64,000 nt of DNA from the NCBI GenBank assembly GCA_000827325.1, contig KN832871.1, positions 992,001-1,056,000 on the forward strand. The letters run 5' to 3'. A program made the position numbers and the translations under genes. The notes below the pieces were generated by a model that worked only from the letters and a program-made list of their open reading frames with translations, did not search any database and was not told where the DNA came from. Below are positions 10,050-22,422 of the stretch, piece by piece. The stretch's first letter is position 1; each line of letters begins with the position of its first letter. The stretch is from Oidiodendron maius Zn (taxonomy: Eukaryota; Ascomycota; Leotiomycetes; Myxotrichaceae).

Positions 10050-13000
10050 ATGCGCATCCCTAAAGGGGATGATATACAGGATCTCAAGGGAGAGAAAGTC
10101 GATGAGGCCCTCGGAGAGATGAAGCTGGAAGAGCATGCGCCGGCCAGGATCGACGAGATTATTCCCAATGGCGCATCTTCACAGATATACGCCTCCAATG
10201 GATTCAAGAAGTCGGCCTCCACAACTCCAGAACTACCCAAATCTGAGGAGGAGTCGCCGATCAAGCAACGGAGCGCGAGCGAAACCCCGGCGTCTGACGA
10301 TGGTGAAGGGGCAACTATTGGTGATGGTATTACGCTCACAACGAACTCGGGAGAAGCCTTGAGACTGTCGCGGAAAGCATCACGAAAGGTAATGTCGCAT
10401 GCGCTGCGTCTTTTCGATCACCTACCGGACGTCACGGAAGAAGCTACCTCGGGATTCCAACTAATTAAGGACTGTATCTATGGGTCTAAGTACATGGGGT
10501 ATTCAGAACACGATGCGTTGGACTGCGACTGCTCAGAAGAGTGGAGTGAGTATTTCCGGGTGCCTCCATTTTCGACCTGCTAATGATCCCTCTAGGAGAT
10601 GGGGCTAACCACGCCTGCGGAGAAGACTCCGATTGTATTAATCGTGCCACCAAGATGGAGTGTGTAGATGCGGACTGCAACTGTGGTAGGGGGTGCCAAA
10701 ACCAGCGTTTCCAGCGCAAACAATACGCCGACGTTTCAGTGATCAAGACCGAGAAGAAGGGCTACGGCCTTCGGGTGAACACCGACCTTGCCCCCAATGA
10801 TTTTATTTTCGAGTATGTCGGCGAGGTCATCAACGAGCCCACGTTCCGACGCCGCACGATCCAGTATGATGACGAAGGTATCAAACATTTCTATTTCATG
10901 TCCCTCGCGAAGAATGAGTTCGTCGATGCCACGAAAAAGGGAAATCTTGGACGCTTCTGTAACCACTCTTGCACTCCAAACTGCTATGTTGACAAATGGG
11001 TTGTCGGCGAGAAATTGCGCATGGGCATTTTTGCCGAGCGACACATCAAGGCCGGCGAGGAGCTGGTGTTCAACTACAATGTCGACAGGTACGGCGCTGA
11101 CCCACAGCCCTGTTACTGCGGTGAGCCAAATTGTACAGGCTACATCGGAGGCAAGACCCAGACAGAGCGCGCCACGAAATTGTCGCATGCGACGATTGAG
11201 GCGCTCGGTATCGATGATGGCGATGGGTGGGACACGGCCATCGCTAAGAGACCCCGGAAAAAGAAGACGGGCGAGGATGACGAGGAGTATGTCAACACCC
11301 TACAACCAAGAGGTCTCGATGAGGACGGCGTGCGAAAGGTCATGGCTACCCTTATGCAATGTAAGGAGAAGTGGATTGCGGTCAAACTCCTCAATCGCAT
11401 TCAGCGCTGTGACGACGACAGGGTACGGAACAAGGTGGTACAAATGCACGGCTATCAAATTCTCCGGACCACATTAACGGCATGGCAAGAAGACCATAAC
11501 GTTATCCTCCAGATCTTCGATATCCTCTACAAGTTTCCCCGCCTGACCCGAAATAAAATATCTGACTCCAAAATTGAAGCCACAGTGGAAGCACTTGTCA
11601 ATTCCGAGCACGAAGACGTGGCATTCGAAGCAAAGAGACTAATCGAAGAATGGAGCAAGCTCGAGGTAGCCTATCGAATTCCTCGGAAGAAATTCGACCC
11701 AAATGCGGTGCCTGTTTTCGAACGACGAAATACCGAGCCAGCCCAACCTGCCAAAGAGACTTCTAATACTCCTATAGTTGCTCCTACCGGACCCCGGAGT
11801 GTCCAGCAGCGGAACTTCACCCCGTCCAGACCTCCGGTTAGGAGACCCTTTAATCAATTACCGCTGGGCTGGTTTACTGCTATGGATGCAAATGGGGTGC
11901 CATACTATTACAGCAAGGCTGGTCAGACACAGTGGACAAAGCCGACATTCCCAGCGCCTGAGCCACTCCCCCCTCCAAAGCAGCCGCCGAAGAGCGTTCG
12001 GGATGCCAAGGCGTTACAAGATATCATCGACAGCATTACTAGGCAAGACCCATCGTCGCAGACCCCTTCCAAGAGTACTCAGCCAAGTTCGAACTCGACT
12101 CCTACGAAGGAGAAAACGAAGTCAGAGAAATGGCGATCTCTTCCACTGGAAAAACAGATGAAACTCTACGAAAACACAGTACCTCTCCTCTACACCCCTA
12201 CCAATCTTTGAGACTAACATATAGTAGCTGTTTCCTCATGTCAAGCACGTTATGCAAAAGTTCTCCTCTCAGCTGCCTAAAGAAGATCTTAAGAAATTTG
12301 CCAAAGAAGTTGGCAAAAAGCTTGTGGCGTCGGATTTCAAGAACAATCGTGTTGAAGATCCGACAAAGATCAGCGAGAAGCAGGAGAAGAAGGTAAAAAA
12401 ATACGTGAGGGACTTCTTTGAAAAGGCCGTAGAGAAGAAGAAAGCTATAGATAGGAAGAAGAGGGAGAAGGCTAAAGCACAAGGCATAGATGGGGCTGTT
12501 GACGATAAGGATCCTAAGGTAAATGGGCTTATTGATGAATCGGAGAGTCTCAAGGTAGAGGAAGCGAAGGACGACATTGACATAGAAATGTCTGACACGG
12601 AGGAGGACAAGGCCCTAGTCAACTCCTTCGCCCAACCTTCGCCATCTATTCCGGGCACACCAAGTCAGTCTTCCCAAGATTTGAAGCGCAAGCGAGAAGA
12701 TGAAATGGTCGACGAATCCGGTGAGGATACCGAATCCCACAAGCGCCTGAGAGACGGCGAAGGTGACCAGGAAATCGATGTCTCCCCTCCTCCGCCCCCA
12801 CCGCCTCCGCCTTCTGGAGAGATGCCCGATATGTCAGCTCTGCAGGACAACGAGGACATGCGCATACCTGATGTGGAGGAAGAAACGGAAGAGCAAAAAG
12901 AGATGCGCCGACAAGAAGAAGAGCTGATGCGTGAGAACGAAGAGGCGCTGAGGATGGACCTGGATGGCACGCTTAAGGCTGAGGAACGAGATAGCAAACG

Positions 13001-13136
13001 ACAGGACAATAAAACCATGCATTATCCGGTTGGGGACATGGCGGGCATGCCCCCTGTGGCGTTGAACGGCGCAGAGGAGGCTACGGAGGAGGGTATGAAG
13101 GTAGAGCTCGAGCGCAAAGGCGTCCTCAGCCACTAA
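10050..13136 (+). CDS. SET2: Histone H3 lysine-36 methyltransferase SET2
   Basis: Exons 10050-10545, 10596-12178 and 12228-13136 give 995 residues. SET2 binds the phosphorylated RNA polymerase II tail and methylates H3K36 during elongation. Domains in order: acidic/Ser-rich N-terminus; AWS Cys cluster (CDCSEEW, then [10 protein letters not shown] and [10 protein letters not shown], about 160-205); SET domain ([27 protein letters not shown] near 288, FNYNVDRYG); post-[17 protein letters not shown] near 340; a helical TFIIS-N/LEDGF-like segment (about 410-520); a WW domain (LPLGWF...QTQWTKP, about 587-620, with Phe after the first Trp); the SRI domain split by intron 2 (KQMKLYENT joined to [12 protein letters not shown], about 680-770). 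The C-terminal 220 residues are acidic with a polyproline run near 880. All catalytic signatures are intact. Confidence 0.96.
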
Positions 13137-13818
13137 TGGCGAGATGCCATCTGCACGCTCCGAGTAGGAAAGCATGGGCCTGGACATATAACTTCACACA
13201 CAGTGTATCATAAGCATCGGCGTCGGTTGGCGGGTTTGCACTTGCATCAAGGTGTTCACGGCCGTGTTCAGGGCACGCATTTCTTCCCCTGGGTACTCAA
13301 TGGCATAACTGCATATGGCGATTGAAGATATGGAAGAACACCTAGTATCTTCGTATGATGGAGGTCCGTCATAACAAGACTCACACTCTCTTATACCCTT
13401 CTCTCGAAGAATGATTTAGTTGTGGTGATGCATCCTGCATGTATCTATTTCCTGTAGGTAGTCATCAAGTAATAATGCCATAAGTAGCCGTGTCAACCTC
13501 GCCGCAATCGGCTGGAGCTCCTGCATATGGGTTAGCGCGTGAGAGCTGTTGGCGGGCTGGGAACCTCAAACTTCTTAAAGACATCCGTCCCCCGCGTCCC
13601 TCAAGAGCTTCCATTGCATCAAAAACTAGACAATCTCCTCTCACTTTGAACATAATTCACTGCAAAGGCTCGGACAGTGATTGCATTAATCAGCTCTTTC
13701 CGGGAGTAAATGTGAGTACGCAATCTCAGCAAGCTTGAATCCGCCTTTGACCCCACTTCTGTAGTTTTCCTCCTGGTACTCCTGCAATATCGCTGCGCGC
13801 CTCTTCCAAACCGTGAGT
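13137..13818. other. intergenic between SET2 and GABA transaminase
   Basis: Nearly 0.7 kb holding the SET2 3' end and the promoter of the next gene. No gene-like frame. A pyrimidine-rich stretch (13,750-13,810) precedes the next start codon, as is usual for fungal leaders. Confidence 0.55.
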
Positions 13819-15412
13819 ATGGCATCCCTCCGAGCAGCGGCATGGTTGCGTGCTCCAACCACCAATGCCCCTAGGGCTCTCGAATTCCTTCGAACACAGC
13901 GCTCCTACAGCTCTGTGGCCGCTGCCAAAGCCTCGGGCTCGTCGATGGAGCAGTCGTTCTTCCCGAACGAGCCATCCGGGCCTGTAGTCAAAACCTCGAT
14001 CCCGGGGCCGGAAAGCCAGAAGGCAATTGCAAAATTGGATAAGGTGTTTGAGACAAGGAGCTTGAATATGTTGGCCAATTATCAGAAGAGCGTTGGAAAT
14101 TACATTGCCGACCTAGATGGGAACGTCCTGTTGGATGTGTAGGTCACACTCTTCCTGCGATATGACCAATGGTTAAATAAGTCAGAGCAATGCTGATGGG
14201 CATAGTTATGCGCAAATCGCCTCCATCCCCGTCGGCTATAACAACGCAGCACTGCGGGCTGCGGCTCAGAGCGAGGAGATGGTTACTGCATTGATCAACC
14301 GCCCCGCGTTGGGAAACTTCCCTTCTCATGACTGGGCTGGAATCCTCGAGACAGGAATCCTCAAAGTCGCACCCAAGGGACTAAACCAAGTTTTTACTGC
14401 CATGGCTGGCTCTGACGCCAACGAAACCGCATACAAGGCTGCCTTTATGTACCGTCGCCAGCAGGAGCGCGGAGGACCCGACGTCGAATACTCCGCAGAA
14501 GATCTCGCAACCTCCATGACAAACCATGCTCCCGGTTCTCCCAACCTGTCAATCATGAGTTTCAAATCCGCTTTCCATGGTCGACTTTTCGGCTCGCTCT
14601 CTACCACCCGATCAAAGCCTATCCATAAGATCGATATCCCGGCGTTTGATTGGCCCCAGGCGACCTTCCCAGCTCTCAAGTATCCCCTCGAGGATCATGT
14701 TGAAGAGAACGCCAAAATCGAGGCGGAGGCGCTCGCAGACGTTGAGCGGATCCTAACTACTTACCACAACCCCCCAGCCGCTGTTGTCGTCGAGCCTATC
14801 CAATCTGAAGGTGGTGACAATCATGCCTCTCCTGCTTTCTTCCGTGGCCTCCGCGCCCTGACCAAGAAGCACAACGTGCTCCTTATCGTCGATGAAGTGC
14901 AGACTGGCGTTGGAGCTACCGGCAAGTTTTGGGCGCATGAGTACTGGAACCTTGAAACGCCGCCAGACATGGTGACGTTCAGCAAGAAAGCCCAGACTGC
15001 GGGATACTACTACGGCAACCCAGCCCTGCGACCCAACAAGCCATATCGCCAATTTAACACCTGGATGGGTGATCCAGCGCGCGCCATCCTCTTCCGCGCC
15101 ATAATCAACGAGGTCGAGCGCCTCGACCTCGTTGCGAATGCGGCCGCCGTCGGCGACTACCTCTTTACGAACCTCGAATCCCTGGCAAAGAAGTACCCTG
15201 GCGAGTTCCAGAATCTGCGGGGTAAAGGACAGGGCACGTTCATTGCGTTCGATAACCCTCACCGAGACGAGTTCCTGAAGAAGGCGAAGGCAGTGGGTAT
15301 CAACATCGGCGGGTGCGGTGAGAGCGCGGTGCGCCTGCGGCCTATGCTTATCTTCCAGAAGCACCACGCAGATATCCTGCTCGATGGTATTGAGAAGATT
15401 ATCAAGGCATGA
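13819..15412 (+). CDS. GTA1: 4-aminobutyrate aminotransferase, mitochondrial (GABA transaminase)
   Basis: Exons 13819-14138 and 14206-15412 give 508 residues; the 67-nt intron joins LLDV to YAQIASIPVGYNN in frame. The enzyme is a PLP-dependent class III aminotransferase that moves the amino group of GABA to 2-oxoglutarate, giving succinate semialdehyde in the GABA shunt. The first 35 residues are rich in Arg and Ala without acidic residues (RAAAWLRAPTTNAPRALEF), a likely matrix-targeting presequence. Seen motifs: GSDANETAYKAAFMYRR (phosphate cup), FHGRLFGSLS, VVVEPIQSEGGDNHAS, the cofactor-binding Asp in LLIVDEVQTGVGATG, and FSKKAQTAG with the Schiff-base lysine at about 367-368. Length fits yeast UGA1 plus a presequence. 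The symbol is that of Aspergillus-type names (also gatA/UGA1); the function is firm. Confidence 0.94.
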
Positions 15413-16703
15413 GAGGAATGGCGCTAAAACATATGCTCTTGGGCGGGGGTTTGATGGCGAAAGAGGATTCGTATGATTGTTTAGGATGGAAGTTTTCAAA
15501 GTCCTTCATGCAGGAGAACGGGTAAATTTGCCTTCGCAACTAGTGACCAATGGGATTGTATCTCACCCAAGGTGTTCAGTAAGAATTAGCTAATAACGGC
15601 GTATATCTCTTGGTGAACGATGAACCGACCTTAGATTGAGTATAGTGTAGATCTACGAGTCACAAATGACTAAATGCAAGCGCTAGATATTTATTGAACT
15701 GTTGTACGAGATAAATTAAAGGCGAACCATCTCACTAAAGGGATGGACATACCAGTATCCACAATGTATCTAAACGGTGAACTTTGCTGCTTAGCTCGAA
15801 GAATGGCCACACGAAACTTGCTTCCCATGCTAAAGGTGACATGGTAGAGAGTGTGATTTGCAAAAGAAGCAGTTCCCATTCTAAGAGTCTTTTCACTTCA
15901 AGTGATATTGGGAGCAAGGTAAGTATTAGCACTCCACACTTTTGACAAGGAACGATCTTCCTTCTCGCAGGACATGAAGCACTAAACATGTAAAAAGTAG
16001 GACATAGAATGAATTAGAAGTACGATACGCAACAAACCAGTATCCTTCATCTTATAGACAGGTTTCCTTCTAAACTTAGGTAGAAAAATGGCATAGTTAA
16101 GACTGTGCTGCGTAGCACATCCAAGCGATAACGTTTGCGGTAAAGATATTGGTTGTGCGCTTCAATCTTTGTCTCAACTCTTAAAGTTGTTGGACGTGGC
16201 AATCCTTCAGCTCACCTTTGGGCAAGGGACTTTAAATTAATATCAGGAGACTTGTCGTGAAAGTTACATTCATATTTCCGCGAACCTTATCCTAGGGTAT
16301 CTAGATATCTTCGAATCTTCTAACTTAACGACATACTTAAGTGGATATATATCAGGCCGTCCTCTATCTTCCTCCCTTATGTTATGGTAAGTCGTCATAG
16401 CCCTTCTTCTCCACATGCTCTCGCGACATACTTACTTGCGGTGCACATTCTCCGCATGCCCTTCATCTTCTGATCATCATTGAAGATGAGATCCCATAAG
16501 CTGATTAGCCCTCTGCCTTTCTGATACTGGGATTGGAAACAGCTGATGCTCCTAATGGATTCTCAGAAGCGTTTTTCACGCCTGTATCCCTTTATCGTCA
16601 TCCAAGGGATGACTTATGAAGTGTTAATGAGTGTCCAACGCAAGGGATATTATCCTCGTCGCAACCCATGTAAGTTAAGTTGTCCCGTTGGCATCTTAAA
16701 ACA
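15413..16703. other. convergent intergenic region, AT-rich, no gene seen
   Basis: About 1.3 kb. Contains two 3' ends and an AT-rich middle (15,600-16,400). Short frames on the minus strand (15,691-15,989) lack domains. Nothing further identified. Confidence 0.5.
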
Positions 16704-18259
16704 TCAACCATCTTCCTCATCACTGACTTCTTCTACCTTTATTTCTTCTACCTGCTCCACGATGTGCGACACTACAGCCGCTCGGATGGGCAGCTTGATT
16801 AATCTCTCAGGCCAGATGAACCCTTCAGAAGCGACGATGATCTCATCCTCACTCTCCACCTTGCGAATCATCAAGATCTTACTCGCGTTACTAGCAAAGA
16901 ATGGCCTATCCCTGGCATCTGCCACCCGTCCGCAGATGAACATCTGCCAGAGCAGCAGGTCCTGAAAAGTTGCCAGGAGCACGTTGAGATCCGGGCTGGC
17001 TTCTAGCGAAGCCTTGATACGCCCTGCTAGCATGGGATTCATGCCGAGTTCAGGGGGCAGTTCACGAAGGATTGTATAGATGTAGATCACGCAGGCCCAA
17101 CCAAAAGTCCGGAAGATAGCATGCTGTTCACCTTCTGGCTCTTCGACGAGCCAAAGCTTCATGGCTAGCCGCTCTAGCACTTCTACGCGATCTGTGAAGT
17201 GTATATCCTCAGGAATGGCTCTGTCGGGAGACTCTGTGCCTTCGTGGATAGCCTCTAGAAGCTCGGAGATGTTCCGGAGACCCCACAGAACGTTCGCTGC
17301 GACCTTGGACAGGGGCGAACCCGTGAAATTGTAAAGTCGCAATTGAAACGTCTTTATGTACGATGCTGTACCAGGAGACGGGCGCCCGAAGTACTCGTTA
17401 AGGTCATTCCCGACGGTTGGTCGCAGCACCGGTTTAGTCATCAGTACAATGGTCGCCGCAAGATCAGTCCTGAGATGTTAGGTCGGGGCATGTGTTGGTA
17501 TATACTCGCATACTCACAGGAAGATGTGACGGCGTGTCTTGGCTGATAAGGCGGGCGAGTGTAAGCCGCCTGCATCACTGACTATTTGCAGAAAGCCTTT
17601 CATATGGGTGAGAGCTCCTTGAGCTCGACCTTCCCAGGACTAACACAATTATTAGCCTACAGAATGACTGCCAGCACAGAAGCGGCCGCACCTCTTGCTG
17701 GACAAATACCGCAACGGTATTTATAGTTCCCTCATCGTACATCCCACTTGAGATCTTCTCGTTCAGGAGTCGAATTGCCTCGCCTCTGTGGAAGAAGAAG
17801 TTCCGTGGAAGATCTAACCCCTGTCTGTACGCAGCATGCGACGAGGTTGAGGACATCACTGCATGGAAGAAGGCCTCGTCACGCACCGCAAGGGGATACC
17901 ACTCGAATCGTGGGCCAACGCAAGTCACCGTTTGCCCTGCAACCAAAGTGACATCTGTACGGTCAGTCTCTCCGTTACGGCTCTGGCAAAAGGCGGATGC
18001 ACGCACAGTAGTGTATGAGGAAGCGCATATTGATCTCCTCCGCATCTGATCGAGGTGCATACGGCGCTACAGCCTTATGCTGCGGGCTGTGAATGAGCCT
18101 CATATCGACTCGTCGGGATCCCGGACCTGTGGAGCTCTCCCGGTCTTTGGAAAGCCGATCCCGGCGCCGCAGTAATGGTCTTCGCCGAGCATGAGTAGAA
18201 GGAACTGGCGCTTTGAACTGGCGAGGACTTTGAGGGCTGGCTCCCGGTTGGGGCAGCAT
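16704..18259 (-). CDS. Fungal transcription-factor-like protein (DUF3468 type), no visible zinc cluster
   Basis: Exons 18259-18007, 17936-17692, 17639-17518 and 17469-16704 give 461 residues, with all three introns (48-70 nt) restoring frame and family motifs. Recognisable pieces: INMRFLIHYW near 80, EWYPLAVRDEAFFHAVMSSTS, YDEGTINTVAVFVQQESWEG, RAQGALTHMKGFLQIVSDAGG, and RRHIFLTDLAATIVLMTKP. This order is typical of the regulatory domain that usually follows a Zn(II)2Cys6 cluster. Here the N-terminal 80 residues are basic (RRRPLLRRRDRLSKDR) but hold no CX2CX6C pattern, so it is either a cluster-less family member or a model missing an upstream exon. Regulatory role is inferred. The C-terminus ends in an acidic tail (VEEVSDEEDG). 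Confidence 0.78.
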
Positions 18260-21200
18260 GATGGGTTGCGGACTCCTTCAGGGAGAGCTGTTCGTAGTCT
18301 CGGGGTTTACAGCCGTCTGCATAACACCCCTGTGGTCTGCCGACTATGGCCTCACGATGTTCGGTTAGACTGTTGCCATTGCCTGTGAGAGCTATAATAA
18401 TAACAGCTCTCACGCTTGGGGGATTCCGCAGAGACGATACATCTTCGCCTTCACTCTGCAGATGGTCTCCTTATCTGTCGGCCTCGGTGCTGTAGTAGAG
18501 CGGCAACGAATACGGATGTCGTGGTGGGGTCAATGTCGTTGCCAACAGCTCTAGCTACTTTAGGGGCTTCATCGGTATCTCTGGTCGACGATACATCACG
18601 TGGCTGGGCTCGGCCTCATTCATGCTTGTATTTAGGTCACTGGTGCTCGTCTAAGATCCTGTCACTTACACAATTCCTCGAAGGCTGCTTACTTAGCCAT
18701 TCTCATCCTGCGACTGAGTTCCAGTAGCCCTTGATTTATCTCGTTAATGCGAGGAACTTTGAGAACTCAGTGGCCCCTCACTACCTGTTTCTTGAGTGAA
18801 ACCCCTTTTACCACTGCAAGAGAAACACAACGCAGCAGTCAGGTTTGCTGCAGAGGGTGTGGCTTTGGTGATCAAGTGTCTACGTAAGCCTTCTCGATCT
18901 GGTCTAATCCCTCTGGAGAAAACACGGCTCGGTAATTCCGAACTGCCTTGCTGACTGCATGGGATCTACTGAGCTTTTATTTGATGAAGATTACGAAGTA
19001 CTAAACTATTGAATTGGCTTGCGTCTTTCCCTTAATGCCTGCTATGGACTCGTCGGTGCGGATCGTGGTGTGGCTGCTTATCCAATAGTCGTTATTCTAC
19101 GCTCTCTGTCAAGGACTATGCTTGTGTTGTAACGGAGGACTATAAGACTCAGTTCACTTGATTATTTACCAAAAGCAGCAATACAGGATGGTTCTTCCCA
19201 TTTGAGTTATCCTTACCTGGATTGCTCATTATACTGCAACAGACTGCTAATCTTTCCAACGTTATTTCCAATAGTGCAGCAGGAGTATCTTCGCTCTGGC
19301 GACGAAGAGTATCTCACATCACATCGGTTGTATGTTAATATTAATAGGAATGATTCATATTGGGTTTTATTTGCAGTGTATGGAATACTATGTCCATTTC
19401 AAAGATTCAAAGGCAGATTAGACACAGGCAAAGCGGGAATTTTGATGACGGGCATAGTAGGTAGGATGGCAGGAGGGAAGAGTATTCTACACTTTAGTTA
19501 GTGGGAGGGAAATGCAGCCGTATGATACCTGGCTAGGGTTGTACAGTTTGTAACTCCTGCTAGACACGGTCGGTCTTGCCGTGGGGGGGAGATGTAGCAA
19601 GGTAATATGAAGCCGTGTACTGCTGTGAGGCGTGGTATATAATGGCAGCGATAGCTGAGGAGGGTAGTACCTTAAGGGCCAGCTGTAGGCCGCGCATTAG
19701 CCGGGGGTAGCTACGGACCCGTAAGACACTGTCTACATAGCCTAAGAGGACGGATACGCGTGTTTGTCTACAAGCAGACCCTATAAGGCGGTGGTATAGT
19801 GCGCTGATGTAGGCTTAAGAGGCAAACATTACAGATTAATAATAGATAATTAAGAAGTTTATAAACTAGAACTTAACTCTCAACCTAGACCTTAAGATTA
19901 CACAGACTACTAGAGTCTAGAAACTCGAGAACAGCCTAGTCCTTTACCTTAATACTATGGAACTGAATACTAGAGACTATATTAACTCTAGATTAGAAAC
20001 CAAGGAGAAAAGATAGCCTAGAATACTATTAAAGATGGTACGAGGGGCTAGAATAGAGGATGAGTCTAGGGGAGCTAAGTATACAAGACAGTCGACACTC
20101 CTATTCTAATCTAATATAAAACTAATAGAGGAGTAATGCCTTGTATGAAATACAACTACTACTATACTTAACCCTGCAGGTGAGTGCAACGTCTAGTTAC
20201 ATTCGAAAACAAAGTATAAGGTGCCTACAATTACTTAGGGGGATAGAGTTTTCTCACTTTATCTCATCTGTAAGGCTTATAGTAAAACATCTTATGTGAA
20301 TTATTAAGCGCATATTGGTAGAAGTATCAATCAATCAAAGATACAAATGGAGACTACTCGGCATGTAATATGGGGTTGCCAAGAAGCATATGTGCTATTA
20401 CATTGAGAGCACTTTGAGAGCAACAAAATTTATTAGAGAGTCCATCATATATCTGCGACTAGTAGACAATTGACATCCCCATCGGAAGCTCCAGAATCAT
20501 GGCAAAATGTGCTAGGCGAAAGCCCTTCTTTTAGAGTATATACGGGAAGGCTTTGCTTCAAGCTTTTGCCCGAAGAATGGAGGAAGGCCAACTTTTCAAC
20601 ACTTCTTGTACTTTGTCCTTTGTAAGCCTTTCCAGCTCTCGCTGTCTTTGAGTTTCAATCGTGAGCGGTCTAAGAGGGTAAGGAATTCGGTATTCATCTA
20701 TAAATCTTTAATATTAATGTCGAAGGCTTTGCTGAAGATAGATGTTATAGCGTGAGCTGCGCAAAGGCGATAATCTTCGCTTTGATCCCTTTTGCTCATC
20801 CGTCTCTTCAAGCGTTCTTTCGAGGTATCTTCGATAACATTTTCTAAGGATTGTGTATAACCAAGACAACCGGATCAACTTATATACGACGATTCAGATG
20901 GATGAATATCGGACCGGGTAATGAGTATATTAGTTAGAGAGGCAGCCTCACCTTTAAAACACACAACTAATTCAACCCAACTGTTTTGACCCCATATTGC
21001 ATATGCAGTATCACCGAAGTGATACAAACAGTTTGTCATTGTTAGTATCCACTACACAGGATTTATGTTATTGTGCCTCAATCAAGTCAAAATATGGCGT
21101 ACCGATATACGATGTATCTTGAATTGCATCGAGTCGTCCTTGAGCCTTAGAATTATCTTTAAAATTTCGGAGATCATAGAGCCTTTAAGTCATGTATAGA

Positions 21201-21852
21201 GGTAGGCATAGTAGATAAGGTTTCCATGGCTGTTTCGATCTGGGAGATATCCACTGAACTTAAATTATATATACGTGAGCTTAAGTTACTCGAATGCATG
21301 ACGAATATGCCCATAATGTGTAGTACCATTAGCCACATGTCCCCAGTCTGTGTCATCATAGTCGAGTGGAAGCGAATGGCTTATGCTGTCTCCCCCCCCA
21401 ATTACCTATGCGATTATGACGCGTATGTTGTATATACATTGTATTGTAGACTCTTGGTTACTACTAGGCCGCTGCGCACCTGAGAGGTTTCCATTATTCC
21501 AATCGGATGACTAGATCCCGTCCGTAAGAACCAATTGCAATTAGCCGGTAGATATATTTTCCGGCCTGCTATAACATTCCCAAATCTCAGTCAGCATCGA
21601 AAAGGATGAGAAAATGGCATAATATCTAGCTCAGCAGGTCCTATATGAAACTCAGACTATTAAGTCGAAAACAAAGGTATAAATGAAAACACATAATTCG
21701 TAGTTTACGAATGGCGAATTGAAAGAGAGAGGCCGGATCTTTTGCATGCAAACAACACCATGGGCCGAGGCAAAGCGGGATAACTTCCACCCCACCAAAG
21801 CTGTAACTTGACCAGAATTCTTTAATCCTCGGCCTCACAACGCCTCATAACC
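18260..21852. other. 3.6-kb gene-poor region with decayed repeat-like DNA
   Basis: No supported gene. The composition changes along it: 18.3-19.4 kb is ordinary; 19.4-19.8 kb is GC-richer with an open minus-strand stretch of 84 codons (19,814-19,560) that has no domain I recognise; 19.8-20.2 kb is extremely rich in TA dinucleotides; 20.2-21.8 kb is AT-rich with only short frames. The pattern suggests an old inserted element that has lost its coding capacity, but I could not assign a family or find terminal repeats by eye. Confidence 0.45.
19840..20150. repeat. TpA-rich island, candidate RIP-decayed repeat
   Basis: This stretch is built from TTAATAATAGATAATTAAG-like words and many CTAG, TAGA and ACTAG words, with CpA and TpG comparatively rare. 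In Pezizomycotina such TpA excess is the signature of repeat-induced point mutation acting on duplicated DNA. Identity of the original repeat is unknown. Confidence 0.4.
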
Positions 21853-22422
21853 ATGCCCACGGAATCTATTTCTGAGTTCTCACCTCCGTGGGCCCAGGCC
21901 CTCATCAATGACCCTATATGGAAGCCTATTCCTACAAATGGGCGGGAGGTGTTGGCGCCGCCGAGCACCGAAAACGCTTTAATGGCGTTGACCCTTGATC
22001 GACCAGATGGCGTACGCGCAGTATTATCATTCAATCGATATCCCCCTGCTCCCTCACCATCCTCACTCTCGTTATCGCCCCCAACGCGGTTCAAGGGGCT
22101 GGAGACACGTATGCTCTTCTCCCTCGGCACTGGCGTGAACGGGCACTCTGGCTTCTGCCACGGCGGGTTCATTGGGACGCTGATCGACGAGGCTTGCGGA
22201 CAAGCCATTTTCCCAATATTTGGGAATGATACCGTTACCGCGGAGATGACCGTGCAGTACAAGAAAATGCTCCCCACACCTAGTGTCGTGCTGTGCCGGG
22301 CTTGGGTTGAGACGGAGCCCGAAGGCCGGAAGGTTTGGGTCAAGGCTGCCGTTGAAGATGGCTTGGGAGGTGTGTATGCAACTGGACGGACGCTGTTTAT
22401 TAAGATGAAACCAAAACTGTAA
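21853..22422 (+). CDS. Hotdog-fold thioesterase (PaaI/THEM4-like)
   Basis: A single exon of 189 residues. The core is the hotdog domain: GVNGHSGFCHGGFIGTLIDEACGQA near 95-120 carries the HGG loop and the acidic residue of the central helix that in PaaI-type enzymes position the thioester carbonyl and water; the following strands VTAEMTVQYKKMLPTP and VLCRAWVETEPEGRKVWVKAAVED are typical. Fungal relatives are about 170-230 residues, so it looks complete. No targeting peptide is evident; the N-terminus is polar with a Pro/Ser-rich insert (PPAPSPSSLSLSPP, about 63-76) between the first helix and the core. The likely reaction is hydrolysis of an acyl-CoA; the acyl chain cannot be told from sequence. 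Confidence 0.85.
   Translation: MPTESISEFSPPWAQALINDPIWKPIPTNGREVLAPPSTENALMALTLDRPDGVRAVLSFNRYPPAPSPSSLSLSPPTRFKGLETRMLFSLGTGVNGHSGFCHGGFIGTLIDEACGQAIFPIFGNDTVTAEMTVQYKKMLPTPSVVLCRAWVETEPEGRKVWVKAAVEDGLGGVYATGRTLFIKMKPKL

Noticed and set aside
21174-21483. Overlapping 61- and 85-codon ORFs on opposite strands
   Set aside because: Chance frames in AT-rich decayed DNA, no motif.
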